Source: an uncultured Ignavibacteriales bacterium
Lineage (GTDB): Bacteria > Bacteroidota > Ignavibacteria > Ignavibacteriales > Ignavibacteriaceae
Assembly: GCA_903843135.1 (NCBI GenBank)
Contig: CAIMOS010000219.1
Location: 1-46,380 of the forward strand
DNA: 46,380 nt
Reading direction: 5' to 3'
This document shows positions 8,827 through 17,015 of this stretch, piece by piece. A program made the position numbers and the translations under genes. The first letter of the stretch is position 1. Each line of letters begins with the position of its first letter. The notes beneath the pieces are model-generated. The model made no database searches. It saw only the letters and a list, made by a program, of their open reading frames with translations, and had not been told where the DNA came from.

Positions 8827-10185
8827 TTACTTGGCCAGATCTATGAGTACATCTGATAAATCCCTCGCAACCTTGGCTGCGCCTTCTGTGGTCAGGTGAG
8901 TATAGTCTTTAGTAGCAAGTCCGTCGGCAACCCAGCGTGACATTGACTCCTGCCCTCCCATTGCGTCAAACAAACTCCAGAAAGCGATCCCGGTCTGCTG
9001 TACGATTTTTTTCTGGGCTTCGATAAGTTTCAGTACTTTCGGATCGGTTGTGAACTTTGAACCTTTTTTAAGCCCCTTATCCTGAACACCGACGAGCAGA
9101 ATGCTTGTATTCGGAAAAGCGCTTTTAAGAGTATTGATAACTTTGACCATTGAATTTTCGTACCAGGAGAAATCTCTCATCTCTCCGCCGGCATTAACAA
9201 TGTTCAATCCAAACTGTAGAATAATCAGTTTATATTCCAGGAGTTGGTTAAACTGCTTTAATGTATTTTCGTCGATATCTCTCATACCGATACCTGAATT
9301 CCCTCTAAGCGGGAAATTATCGATATATATTCCGTTTCCGTCTTCAAGGCTTACGCCATAAAGAACTGTGCCGCCCGACGCGGGGAAATCAAATTTGACT
9401 GATTTGGCACGCCCGGAATAAGTAACCGTCTGGTCTTCAACATTTGAGGAAGCCTTCAGCGAAACTGATTTGGCGCCCTCATCGTTAAAGGAATAATTGA
9501 CGTTCACTGCTTTATCGCTTGAATAAAAAATCCGTGCGTTAGTGAACTGCTTGAAACCGTATCTTGTACTAGCTTCATACTTCACCCACGCAGGCTGTGT
9601 GGTTCTGGCTGCAGTACCGTTTATTCCGAGATTAAGTTTTTCGGAATTGCTTCCAAACAAGGAACCAAATGTCCAGTTAGGGGAGAATGAATGTGTGGTG
9701 GTTAACCGGAAAGCGATATCCTGTGAGTTAATGGCAAGCATCCCTACTCCGTTCCCGCCGAATTTCGCCTGCATAATCTTCCTGAAATCCGCGGTGATCA
9801 TATCGCCTTCGATTGCAGAGTCGCCGAAATGAGCTACCCTCACTTTTTTGCTTTTGGAAGCTTTAACAGCCTCGATAAAAAATTTCATCTGGTCAACATT
9901 ACCGGTGATAGCGCTGCCCCCCTCGGGGAACGCCGGGGATGCCGCAGAAAACGCATCAACAAAGGATGCCAGATCAATCACTGAGGCAAAGGCAGGAGAA
10001 TTTTGTCCTCCGGTATAACTTATCAGCGAATCCGGTTTTACATCAATAAAGAGATCCATCTCTTTGACTTTATAAAATCCCAGATCAAAATCAGCAGGGA
10101 TGAGGCTGAATATGTATGTAAAAATAATCGTGCTAAAAATCAAAATGAAGGGTTTCACCCTGTCAGGTAAAAATTTGTCCATCAT
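8827..10185 (-). CDS. Membrane-anchored SGNH hydrolase-type protein (AlgX/PatB-like role)
   Basis: This 452-residue protein has an N-terminal membrane anchor (about residues 11-29) and a large extracytoplasmic region. SGNH blocks are present: S123 in AHFGDSAIEGD (block I), G-N-G near residue 144 (block II), N328 in LQFGLN (block III), and D427/H430 in KDYTHLTTEG (block V). SGNH proteins beside MBOAT transferases often finish acyl transfer to a surface polymer (PatB, AlgX, DltD) or remove the group. About 170 residues between blocks II and III look like an inserted beta-rich domain. Two ATG codons stand in tandem (10185 and 10182) after an AGGAG, and either could be the start. Confidence 0.87.
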   Translation of the reverse strand: MMDKFLPDRVKPFILIFSTIIFTYIFSLIPADFDLGFYKVKEMDLFIDVKPDSLISYTGGQNSPAFASVIDLASFVDAFSAASPAFPEGGSAITGNVDQMKFFIEAVKASKSKKVRVAHFGDSAIEGDMITADFRKIMQAKFGGNGVGMLAINSQDIAFRLTTTHSFSPNWTFGSLFGSNSEKLNLGINGTAARTTQPAWVKYEASTRYGFKQFTNARIFYSSDKAVNVNYSFNDEGAKSVSLKASSNVEDQTVTYSGRAKSVKFDFPASGGTVLYGVSLEDGNGIYIDNFPLRGNSGIGMRDIDENTLKQFNQLLEYKLIILQFGLNIVNAGGEMRDFSWYENSMVKVINTLKSAFPNTSILLVGVQDKGLKKGSKFTTDPKVLKLIEAQKKIVQQTGIAFWSLFDAMGGQESMSRWVADGLATKDYTHLTTEGAAKVARDLSDVLIDLAK

Positions 10186-10202
10186 AGTCTCCTGTATAAG
10201 AA

Positions 10203-10868
10203 TTAATAACCGTACTTTTGTAAAACTTTATCGACTTCGTCGGACCAGATTTTATATCCTCCGGCCTTCAGGTGAACTCCGTCGTGAGTCAGTTCATCTT
10301 TAAGCGCGCCGGCTCTTGTCATCCGGGAATTAAGGTCGATGAAATCCAGTCCGTTAACTTTGCAATAATCTTCAAGCAGTTTGTTAAGCTTTGTAACTTC
10401 ATTATTCCGGTCTGTCGCGCTCGGATATCTCTGAGATACCAGTAAAGTTGACTGAACAATTACTCTGATATTGTTTTTCTTGAGTTCTTCAATAACTTTT
10501 TTGTAATTAGAAAAAATTGTCTCAACCGGATTCCAGGCATAAATATCATTTATGCCGGCTTTAATAAAACAGAGTTTGGGTTTCAGGTTTATCACATATT
10601 CCAACCGGTTGTAAATACCTTCGAGATTGTCACTCCCGATTCCCCTTTCAACGATGTTGTCCCGTCCCAGAAGTTCATTCCAGTTAACTCCGTGAGTGAT
10701 TGAATTGCCGAGAAAAACCACATCCGCACGGCGCTTTTTATAAATCTTGTAGAACTCTATTTCATACTTATAATTGGGATTTTTTAAATATGAAGCGGTA
10801 TCGCCCTGAGCGAAGCATTCAAGCCCGAAAAAAGTAAAAAGTGCAAAGATCAGTATTCTCGAATTCAT
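10203..10868 (-). CDS. Secreted SGNH/GDSL hydrolase
   Basis: This 221-residue protein has a signal peptide (cleavage after about residue 20, ECFA-QG). SGNH catalytic residues are S56 in FLGNSITHG, a glycine in GIGSDN, N107 in AGINDIY, and D196/H199 in HDGVHLKAGG. It is a compact single-domain member, probably an esterase or acyltransferase in the periplasm. It is the first gene of the O-acylation set on this strand (17-base gap to the next SGNH gene). A deacylation or editing role is as possible as acyl transfer. The region upstream is a long intergenic stretch, so the operon promoter probably lies close before this start. Confidence 0.9.
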   Translation of the reverse strand: MNSRILIFALFTFFGLECFAQGDTASYLKNPNYKYEIEFYKIYKKRRADVVFLGNSITHGVNWNELLGRDNIVERGIGSDNLEGIYNRLEYVINLKPKLCFIKAGINDIYAWNPVETIFSNYKKVIEELKKNNIRVIVQSTLLVSQRYPSATDRNNEVTKLNKLLEDYCKVNGLDFIDLNSRMTRAGALKDELTHDGVHLKAGGYKIWSDEVDKVLQKYGY

Positions 10869-10993
10869 TTAACGGATATACTAAATTATGATTGAATTTG
10901 TTCCTTAAAATACACTTAGATAGTAAAATTATTCAGAATTTTGCTTATTTCAAAGATAAGAGACGAAAAGGTAGACTTTATTTTAATATCTTG

Positions 10994-11210
10994 GGCGAAA
11001 TCTCCGCTAACTCTGCGTTCCCTCTGCGTACTTGTATGTCAATTGTAACATACAAGACAACAGAGAATCTCTCATAAACCTCTGTGAACTCCGTGTTACC
11101 TCTGCTAACTCTGTGGTTAAAAAAATCTTCCTGGATCCTGCATCCGTTTTACCACAGAGGAAAAGGAGAAACCCTCATAAACCTACGCGTACTCTGTGGT
11201 TAAAAAAATC
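10994..11210. repeat. Cluster of CTCTGTGGTTAAAA-type dispersed repeats
   Basis: The 20-mer actctgtggttaaaaaaatc occurs identically at 11108-11127 and 11191-11210. Each copy is preceded by ctcataaacc (11071-11080 and 11174-11183), so two units of unequal length (about 57 and 37 bases) lie in tandem. An inverted piece, ttttaccacagagg, sits at 11147-11160. A more diverged section with ctctgcgttccctctgcgta lies at 11010-11031. Periodic CTCTG words give the region low complexity. Repeats of this general appearance occur scattered in many environmental genomes, but their function is unknown. They are too irregular for CRISPR and encode nothing. Confidence 0.75.
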
Positions 11211-11233
11211 CCTCCTTTGTTCAGGGAGGGATT
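11202..11233 (-). terminator. Rho-independent terminator after the phosphofructokinase gene
   Basis: A perfect 9-bp stem (11207-11215 with 11225-11233, AATCCCTCC/GGAGGGATT) encloses a 9-base loop. On the minus strand it is followed by a run of seven Ts (A-tract 11202-11208 on plus). It lies about 45 bases past the stop codon of the gene at 11280-12647. The T-run is shared with the end of the second dispersed repeat copy. Confidence 0.85.
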
Positions 11234-11279
11234 CTTTAGTACAAAAAATGACTGATTAGTTTATGTTCTTTGAAGGCGC

Positions 11280-12647
11280 CTAAATTGTATCATCATCGGT
11301 TTGAGGCATATCGCCCGGTACGCCTTTGTAATGGGCAACATTACTTTCACTACCGTTTAACTTGAAGTTTCCTTCTTTCATATGCTTGTACATCATATCG
11401 TGCTCCATCAGGTAATAAAACTGTTTCCTGAACTCATCGAGCGAGACACCCGCAGTGGCAGCATACTTAGCCAACTCGTGCGGATCCTCAAAATCTGCCT
11501 GGTTGAGCCTGAGCATATAACGGCGGGCGATATAGAAAGACTCAGAACTCGGATCGACCATCCTTACGCGTGTCTTTTTAGTGACAGGATCAAGAATATC
11601 GTTGAAATAGAGCGGTACGAAATGGGCATTCTGTATAGAAACCATCGCGCCGTTACCACCGTCCAGAACAAACTGAGCTGCAGAGAAACCGAGATCGCGC
11701 GTATATTCCATATCAAACGGAATCGGATCAGCGCAGCGTAATTCGTAACCGATGTTCTTCGCAACGATTGTTACTTTAATATTGAAATCTTTGAGGCGCT
11801 GCTGGACTTTGGATTTAAGAATTTCACCGAAGTTGATCTCGGCAATCCTGATGTTATCGTGCGCGTCTCTTTCAACGTCAACAAGTTCCTGGAGGTCCTG
11901 CTCATCGAGGTGTTCCACAAGTCCTTCCGCGAGGATTGCAACACCGTCCGTTTTGCCATAACTCAATCTCTTTATTATCGCGCCCACCAGAATATCAACT
12001 ACGTGTTTAAGCCCGAGTTTTTTACTGGTGAACTCCTCAGGAATAACCGTAAGAGTGGCGCCCGTAGCTTTACCGATGCCGAGGGCAAGGTGTCCGGCTT
12101 TTCTTCCCATCGTGACAACAAAATACCATCTGGATGTTGTCTGGGCGTCAACCATAAGTGATTTAACTATCTCCACGCCGATATGTCTTGCAGTCTGGAA
12201 TCCGAAAGTCGGTATACCGTGCGGCAGGTCAAGATCGTTATCTATTGTTTTTGGAACGTGTACAACCTTGATACGGCCTGCAGCCATTTCTTCAACTTTC
12301 ATTGCACTGTATGCTGTATCGTCGCCGCCGATAGTAATAAGCTTATCGACGTTTAGTCTAAGGAGTGAGGTAACAGTATTCTCGAGGTGTTTTTTATCCT
12401 TGGTAGGGTTTGCACGCGAAATACCAATATAGGATCCGCCGCGGAAATGGATACGGCTGACATTCTGAATCGTCAGTTCTTTTACGTGTGTAATATCTCC
12501 TGCCATTATCCACTGGAAACCGTCTTTGATTCCGATAACTTCAATGCCTTCAACTGCAGCTCTGATTGTGGCTGCTCCGATAACACTGTTTATGCCCGGG
12601 GCAGGGCCGCCGCCTACTAAGATCGCTAATTTTTTTGGGGCTATCAT
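11280..12647 (-). CDS. pfp: PPi-dependent 6-phosphofructokinase (predicted)
   Basis: This 455-residue protein belongs to the phosphofructokinase family, with GGGPAPGIN at about residues 12-20. Two positions point to pyrophosphate rather than ATP as phosphoryl donor: D110 in GGDD (ATP enzymes have GGDGS, where glycine leaves room for ATP) and K133 in PKTIDND (ATP enzymes have GTIDND). An MGR motif for sugar-phosphate binding follows near residue 182. The enzyme would convert fructose 6-phosphate to fructose 1,6-bisphosphate reversibly in the cytoplasm, saving ATP in glycolysis and also serving gluconeogenesis. It stands alone, with a terminator after it and 25 bases to the upstream gene. Confidence 0.9.
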   Translation of the reverse strand: MIAPKKLAILVGGGPAPGINSVIGAATIRAAVEGIEVIGIKDGFQWIMAGDITHVKELTIQNVSRIHFRGGSYIGISRANPTKDKKHLENTVTSLLRLNVDKLITIGGDDTAYSAMKVEEMAAGRIKVVHVPKTIDNDLDLPHGIPTFGFQTARHIGVEIVKSLMVDAQTTSRWYFVVTMGRKAGHLALGIGKATGATLTVIPEEFTSKKLGLKHVVDILVGAIIKRLSYGKTDGVAILAEGLVEHLDEQDLQELVDVERDAHDNIRIAEINFGEILKSKVQQRLKDFNIKVTIVAKNIGYELRCADPIPFDMEYTRDLGFSAAQFVLDGGNGAMVSIQNAHFVPLYFNDILDPVTKKTRVRMVDPSSESFYIARRYMLRLNQADFEDPHELAKYAATAGVSLDEFRKQFYYLMEHDMMYKHMKEGNFKLNGSESNVAHYKGVPGDMPQTDDDTI

Positions 12648-12672
12648 TTTATATCTCCGATTCTCTGTAACT

Positions 12673-14547
12673 TTAATGTTGAATTAGTAATTTTGCCAGC
12701 ACGTTTTCGGTTCCTTGCTCCGCGGCAACAAAATATATTCCGCTGGCAAGATTACTAACATTTATATTGCTGTAAATAATTTCTTTTTGTGACTCTATTC
12801 CTGACTTTTCCCAGACACATTCACCAAGCACATTCATAATCCGGAGTCTTACCGGGGCAGAACTGACAGGAAAAAGCGAAAAACTGAAATACCCTTTTGC
12901 GGGATTCGGAAAAATCTTTAATTCAATCTGATTTTTTGGGCTTTTTTTTTCAGCCGGTTTTTCAACATCGATTTTCGTAACTACATCCGGACTCAAACGC
13001 CTGTTGAGTTTTATATAAACCGCATCCGCGCTCAGAGTTTTTCCCGCATCAAGGTACCGGCTTGTAAGCTGAACGACTTTTGAACGGCCCTCGGCCAATT
13101 CAATCTCCCCGATCTTTCCCCAGCGCCTGTTCGCGGAAAGTGACTGGTCCACGAAAGATTCATTAACAACTCCGTTTTTACCATACAACCTGTAATTTGC
13201 CGAGTCATTTCTGTTAATTGCGGTAACATTATAAGTATAAACATCATAAAATCCGTCAGCGGGAACATTGAAATAATATTCGAGTGAAGCAGAATCCCTC
13301 TGGGTTGTGGCTAGTGAGGCACCGCTAAATCCGGGCAATGTGCTTGAAACCCAGGAACCGTTTCTTACAATATTTACGGTATCATTTATCGGTAAAGTCT
13401 GATTAACAGTCCGCCAGTCAACCGGCGAAAAAGGGGGATGGGTTTTACTCTGATAAAAATTGGCTTTCAGATAGGGAAACACACCGGTAAGATCTGTATA
13501 ATACCAGATCGCGTTGCCGCCGTAACCCTTTTGACGGGTAGTGGCAATCATATTCCCGACTTCCGTGAGCGCCAGCGGATTTCCGTTTGGGATTATCGCG
13601 ATAGCAGGAAAGATTTTTGATTTTCTGGAGGTAAGCGAGTTATTGATATAATCGAGTATATTACTCATTGTAGCGGCTGAACCGACATACATCTGTACCT
13701 GAACATTATCGATCTTATCATTGTTGACCCACCAGGCCCAGTCCTGACAGTAGCTGTTATATGAAGTATAAGAAGACGAACTGTATAAACTGGGAGCATT
13801 GGAAACATTTATGTGCGGATTCACCGATTTAATGCTATCATAAGCGCGGGCAGTGAATCCGTTGAGCTTATCGGCCCGCCATCTGAGCCAGACGGGATCT
13901 GATGTGTTCGTGGGAGGCGCAGTACCGTTATGTTCCGCCTTATAAAGGCTGTCGGTATAAGTATCGTAACCATATTCAAGACTTGAATATCTGATCCTGT
14001 CGAGTTCAATACCGTCAAGATCATACTTGCGCGCTATTTCGGTGCACATTGCAATAAGAAAATTTTGAGCATCCGGCCGTGTATGCGCCATCCAGTAAAA
14101 ATTACTTCCGTCGATTTCTGTTCCGTTCTGTTTCCGCGCAACCCAGTCAGGATGCGCCTGGAATATCGGGCCTTTTACACCGGCAGGCTGGTTACCGCTC
14201 CATCCTCCAACTAAGCCGTATTCAAACCACGCTTCAACGTGAATTCCGTGGCGGTGCGCTTCAGATATTGTCTCAGCCAGAACATCTCTTCCCTGATACT
14301 GAGGATCAATCCATAAACCGGTTTCGTTCTTAAATACCTCACTCTGCCACAACGGATATCCCCGGCTCCACAAATTAATGTATACGACATTAAAATTATT
14401 TTTTGCGAGCGAGTCGATCGCTATTGCGATCGCCTCTTTGGAGGTAAGTGAATTCCTTGCTATCCACGTTCCCCTGAGTTCCTGGGCATTCAGCGACGGA
14501 ATGAGAACAGAAAGACAAAAGACCAGGGACAGGAATTTTAGTTTCAT
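12673..14547 (-). CDS. T9SS-secreted GHL10-family glycoside hydrolase
   Basis: The 624-residue protein has, in order: a signal peptide (about 1-21, ending SLNAQ); a GHL10-type TIM-barrel domain (about 22-350, starting ELRGTWIARN); a golvesin-like carbohydrate-binding domain (about 385-515); and a C-terminal T9SS type A sorting domain (about 545-624, with IFPNPAKGYFSF and LASGIYFV). GHL10 includes E. coli DigH (YddW), which cleaves peptide-free glycan strands of peptidoglycan, so a cell-wall or other glycan substrate is likely. The sorting domain implies export by T9SS and release or attachment at the outer surface. The start overlaps the helicase stop by four bases (ATGA). Confidence 0.88.
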   Translation of the reverse strand: MKLKFLSLVFCLSVLIPSLNAQELRGTWIARNSLTSKEAIAIAIDSLAKNNFNVVYINLWSRGYPLWQSEVFKNETGLWIDPQYQGRDVLAETISEAHRHGIHVEAWFEYGLVGGWSGNQPAGVKGPIFQAHPDWVARKQNGTEIDGSNFYWMAHTRPDAQNFLIAMCTEIARKYDLDGIELDRIRYSSLEYGYDTYTDSLYKAEHNGTAPPTNTSDPVWLRWRADKLNGFTARAYDSIKSVNPHINVSNAPSLYSSSSYTSYNSYCQDWAWWVNNDKIDNVQVQMYVGSAATMSNILDYINNSLTSRKSKIFPAIAIIPNGNPLALTEVGNMIATTRQKGYGGNAIWYYTDLTGVFPYLKANFYQSKTHPPFSPVDWRTVNQTLPINDTVNIVRNGSWVSSTLPGFSGASLATTQRDSASLEYYFNVPADGFYDVYTYNVTAINRNDSANYRLYGKNGVVNESFVDQSLSANRRWGKIGEIELAEGRSKVVQLTSRYLDAGKTLSADAVYIKLNRRLSPDVVTKIDVEKPAEKKSPKNQIELKIFPNPAKGYFSFSLFPVSSAPVRLRIMNVLGECVWEKSGIESQKEIIYSNINVSNLASGIYFVAAEQGTENVLAKLLIQH

Positions 14548-16724
14548 TCAGATACTTTCAGTTTGGCGAATTTAAGCATCAGGTTCTTAGGATTGTTCCC
14601 CTCGAACATAACTGTTGCTTTCAGGCTGTCGCCGGTCCCGACTACATTAAGAACCTTCCCCAAACCAAATGTATCGTGATAAACTTTCATACCAGGGCGC
14701 AAACCGCTGTCAGACTTAGTGAAATCTTTATATCCCATATTCCCGAAAAGTTCCATATACAACTCTTTCTTGGACTTGCGGTTGGTCTTCTTCCCGGCAT
14801 TCGGGTCATTCGTCGCGAAATATTCCGTCGGAACTTCTTCGATAAACCTTGAACGGTTCTGATATGCTACTTCACCGAACCTGTAGCGGGACCTGGCGTG
14901 TGTCAGATAAAGTTTCTTCTCTGCCCGGGTCATCGAGACGTAGAAAAGCCGTCTTTCTTCTTCAATGTGGGCTTCAAAACTGAATCTGTTCGAAAGCGGA
15001 AAAATATCCTCTTCCAGGCCTGTTACGAATACTACCGGAAATTCAAGGCCCTTAACGCTGTGGCACGTCATCAGATTCACCGCGTTTGTGGATCCGTCCA
15101 TCTTCTCTATGTCGGTCATAAGCGAAACCTGCTGCAGGTAATCTTCTATCTTTCCGTTCGGATTGTCTTTTGAGAACTGTGATATAGCCGAAACCAACTC
15201 CTCTATGTTCTGAGAACGCTGCATCGCCTCAATCGTATTCTCTTCTTTGAACATCGCGATAAGTCCGAGTTCCTCGATAAGCGCCCGCGTAAGTTCTCCC
15301 GGCGCGAGTTTATCTTTCAGGGCAATATACTTATCAAGAAGAATTCTGAAATGCTTAACGTTTTTCTGAATTCTCTCCTTAATGTCAATCACTTCGAATA
15401 CGCGCGCCATTGTTTCGAACAAAGTAACATTATGCTTACGCGCGAACGCTATCATTCTCGTGATCGTGGTAAGCCCGATACCGCGCTGAGGGAAATTCAT
15501 TATGCGTAAAAGACTTTCTTCGTCCTTCTTATTTACAATTAATTTCAGATACGCGATGAGATCTTTAACTTCTTTTCTTTTATAAAACTCAATACCGCCG
15601 ACGATCAGGTATGGGATTTTTTCAATACGAAACACATCTTCCAGAACGCGGGACTGAGCATTTGTACGGTAAAGTACGGTAATATCTTTCAGATGATATT
15701 TGTGATGATAAATTTCTTCCTTTATTAACCTGCAGATATTATAGGCTTCATCCTTTTCGTCGCTGCATTTGATCAGGGTTATATGTTCGCCTGCGGGATT
15801 CTCGGTCCAGAGTGTTTTTTCAAGCTGTTTGGGATTGTTCTTAATAACTTTCCCTGCAGCTTCGATAATGATCTTTGTCGAGCGGTAATTCTGCTCAAGT
15901 TTGAAAGTTTTGGCTTTTGGGAAATCCTTCTCGAAGTTGAGCATATTGGATATCTCCGCGCCGCGCCAGCTGTAAATACTCTGGGCGTCATCGCCAACAA
16001 CGCTGATAAGCCCGTTTGAAGGACAGAGCATCTTCAGAAGTTCATACTGGGCCTTATTCGTATCCTGGAATTCGTCAACCAGGAATGCTGAAAACTGTTT
16101 TCTGTATTTTTTATAAATCTTCTCTATCTTAAATAACTCAAGCGGCCTGAGGATAAGATCTTCAAAGTCCATTGAATTGTTTTCAAGAAGCCTGATTTGG
16201 TACTGTTCATATACTTTGTAAAACTTCTCATCCAGTGGGCCCTGCATCATTTTTTTTCTGAACTTCTCCGGGAAAATCATCTGGTTTTTCAGATAGCTGA
16301 TCTTCCTCCTGAATGTGTTTGGATTCACAACATCAGTATCGTAATTGAGTTCAGTTATGATATTGGATACGAGTGACTGCGAGTCCTCGGTATCATATAT
16401 GGAGAAGTTATTGGTGAAATTAATATGCTGCGCTTCCGTCCTCAGGATACGGGCGAAAATTGAATGGAAAGTTCCCATCCAGAGGTAGTCAGCTTTTGAG
16501 CCGATCAGTTCCTTTATCCTGTTTTTCATCTCGTTAGCCGCCTTGTTCGTGAAAGTTAAGGCAAGTACCGAGAAAGGATCGTGGCCCTGGTCCAGAATGT
16601 AAGCAATTTTATACGTCAGAACCCGGGTCTTACCGGAACCGGCGCCGGCCACAATAAGGCTTGGCCCGTCGATATATTCTACTGCTTTTTTCTGTTCAGG
16701 ATTGAGGGATTTTAAACTAAGCAT
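14544..16724 (-). CDS. uvrD: UvrD/PcrA-type 3'-5' DNA helicase
   Basis: This is a superfamily 1A helicase of about 726 residues. Motifs seen in order are the Walker A GAGSGKT (K near 32), DEFQDTNKAQYE (motif II), GDDAQSIYSWRG (III), LEQNYRST (IV), CHSVKGLEFPVVF (V) and VSMTRAEKKLYL (VI). The C-terminus has the PcrA/UvrD Tudor-like domain (GMKVYHDTFGLGKVL). It unwinds DNA in nucleotide excision and mismatch repair and removes RecA or stalled RNA polymerase. I chose the ATG at 16722-16724 (MLSLKSLNPEQ), which matches the short N-terminus of the family; a TTG at 16760 would add 12 residues. It overlaps the secreted glycosidase gene by four bases, an odd partner. Confidence 0.96.
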   Translation of the reverse strand: MLSLKSLNPEQKKAVEYIDGPSLIVAGAGSGKTRVLTYKIAYILDQGHDPFSVLALTFTNKAANEMKNRIKELIGSKADYLWMGTFHSIFARILRTEAQHINFTNNFSIYDTEDSQSLVSNIITELNYDTDVVNPNTFRRKISYLKNQMIFPEKFRKKMMQGPLDEKFYKVYEQYQIRLLENNSMDFEDLILRPLELFKIEKIYKKYRKQFSAFLVDEFQDTNKAQYELLKMLCPSNGLISVVGDDAQSIYSWRGAEISNMLNFEKDFPKAKTFKLEQNYRSTKIIIEAAGKVIKNNPKQLEKTLWTENPAGEHITLIKCSDEKDEAYNICRLIKEEIYHHKYHLKDITVLYRTNAQSRVLEDVFRIEKIPYLIVGGIEFYKRKEVKDLIAYLKLIVNKKDEESLLRIMNFPQRGIGLTTITRMIAFARKHNVTLFETMARVFEVIDIKERIQKNVKHFRILLDKYIALKDKLAPGELTRALIEELGLIAMFKEENTIEAMQRSQNIEELVSAISQFSKDNPNGKIEDYLQQVSLMTDIEKMDGSTNAVNLMTCHSVKGLEFPVVFVTGLEEDIFPLSNRFSFEAHIEEERRLFYVSMTRAEKKLYLTHARSRYRFGEVAYQNRSRFIEEVPTEYFATNDPNAGKKTNRKSKKELYMELFGNMGYKDFTKSDSGLRPGMKVYHDTFGLGKVLNVVGTGDSLKATVMFEGNNPKNLMLKFAKLKVSE

Positions 16725-17015
16725 TATACTCAAAAATTTTTGAAATGCAAATTTAAGCAATTTCCGGCTAAATAAAAATGCTAATTCCGGCGAATTTTAG
16801 GGGATTATTTGGTGGGGATAAGTTACTATTTTCTCTCCAAAAGTATACAAAGAAATAATGTTGATGTCAAGGGCAACCGGAAAATTCTTTTATGCCCCGG
16901 ATTTTCGCGCAGAGTCCCGATAAGCAACATTTATCCGAAGATAATGTATAATCATTCCTAAAAACAAAAAACCCGCCTCGCGGCGGGTCTTTTGTTTTTC
17001 ACATCGTGTCAGGAA
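16725..17015. other. Intergenic region between dnaK and uvrD
   Basis: This 291-bp, mostly AT-rich stretch has no gene. The end nearest dnaK carries its terminator (separate entry). The end nearest 16724 should hold the uvrD promoter on the minus strand, but no clear promoter elements or palindromes were recognised. Confidence 0.5.
16965..16988 (-). terminator. Rho-independent terminator of dnaK
   Basis: A 7-bp GC-rich stem (ACCCGCC at 16971-16977 pairing with GGCGGGT at 16982-16988, loop TCGC) is followed on the minus strand by TTTTTTGTTTT. It lies 27 bases past the dnaK stop. T-rich sequence also follows on the plus strand, so it could work in both directions. Confidence 0.92.

Larger units (their letters stand above)
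10869..11279. other. 411-bp intergenic region with dispersed repeats and a terminator
   Basis: No convincing gene is present; short open frames here have no recognisable features. The part next to 10868 is AT-rich and should hold the promoter of the SGNH/O-acylation operon, but no clear -35/-10 pair was picked out. The middle (10994-11210) is filled with copies of a CTCTGTG-rich repeat, annotated separately. The end nearest 11280 holds the terminator of the phosphofructokinase gene. Confidence 0.7.

Noticed and set aside
10994-11210. Possible CRISPR array
   Set aside because: Repeat units differ in length, one copy is inverted, and there are no regular unique spacers or cas genes nearby.
12028-12432. 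134-codon open frame on the plus strand
   Set aside because: It lies entirely antisense to the well-supported phosphofructokinase gene and its translation shows no recognisable domain; it is a shadow frame.
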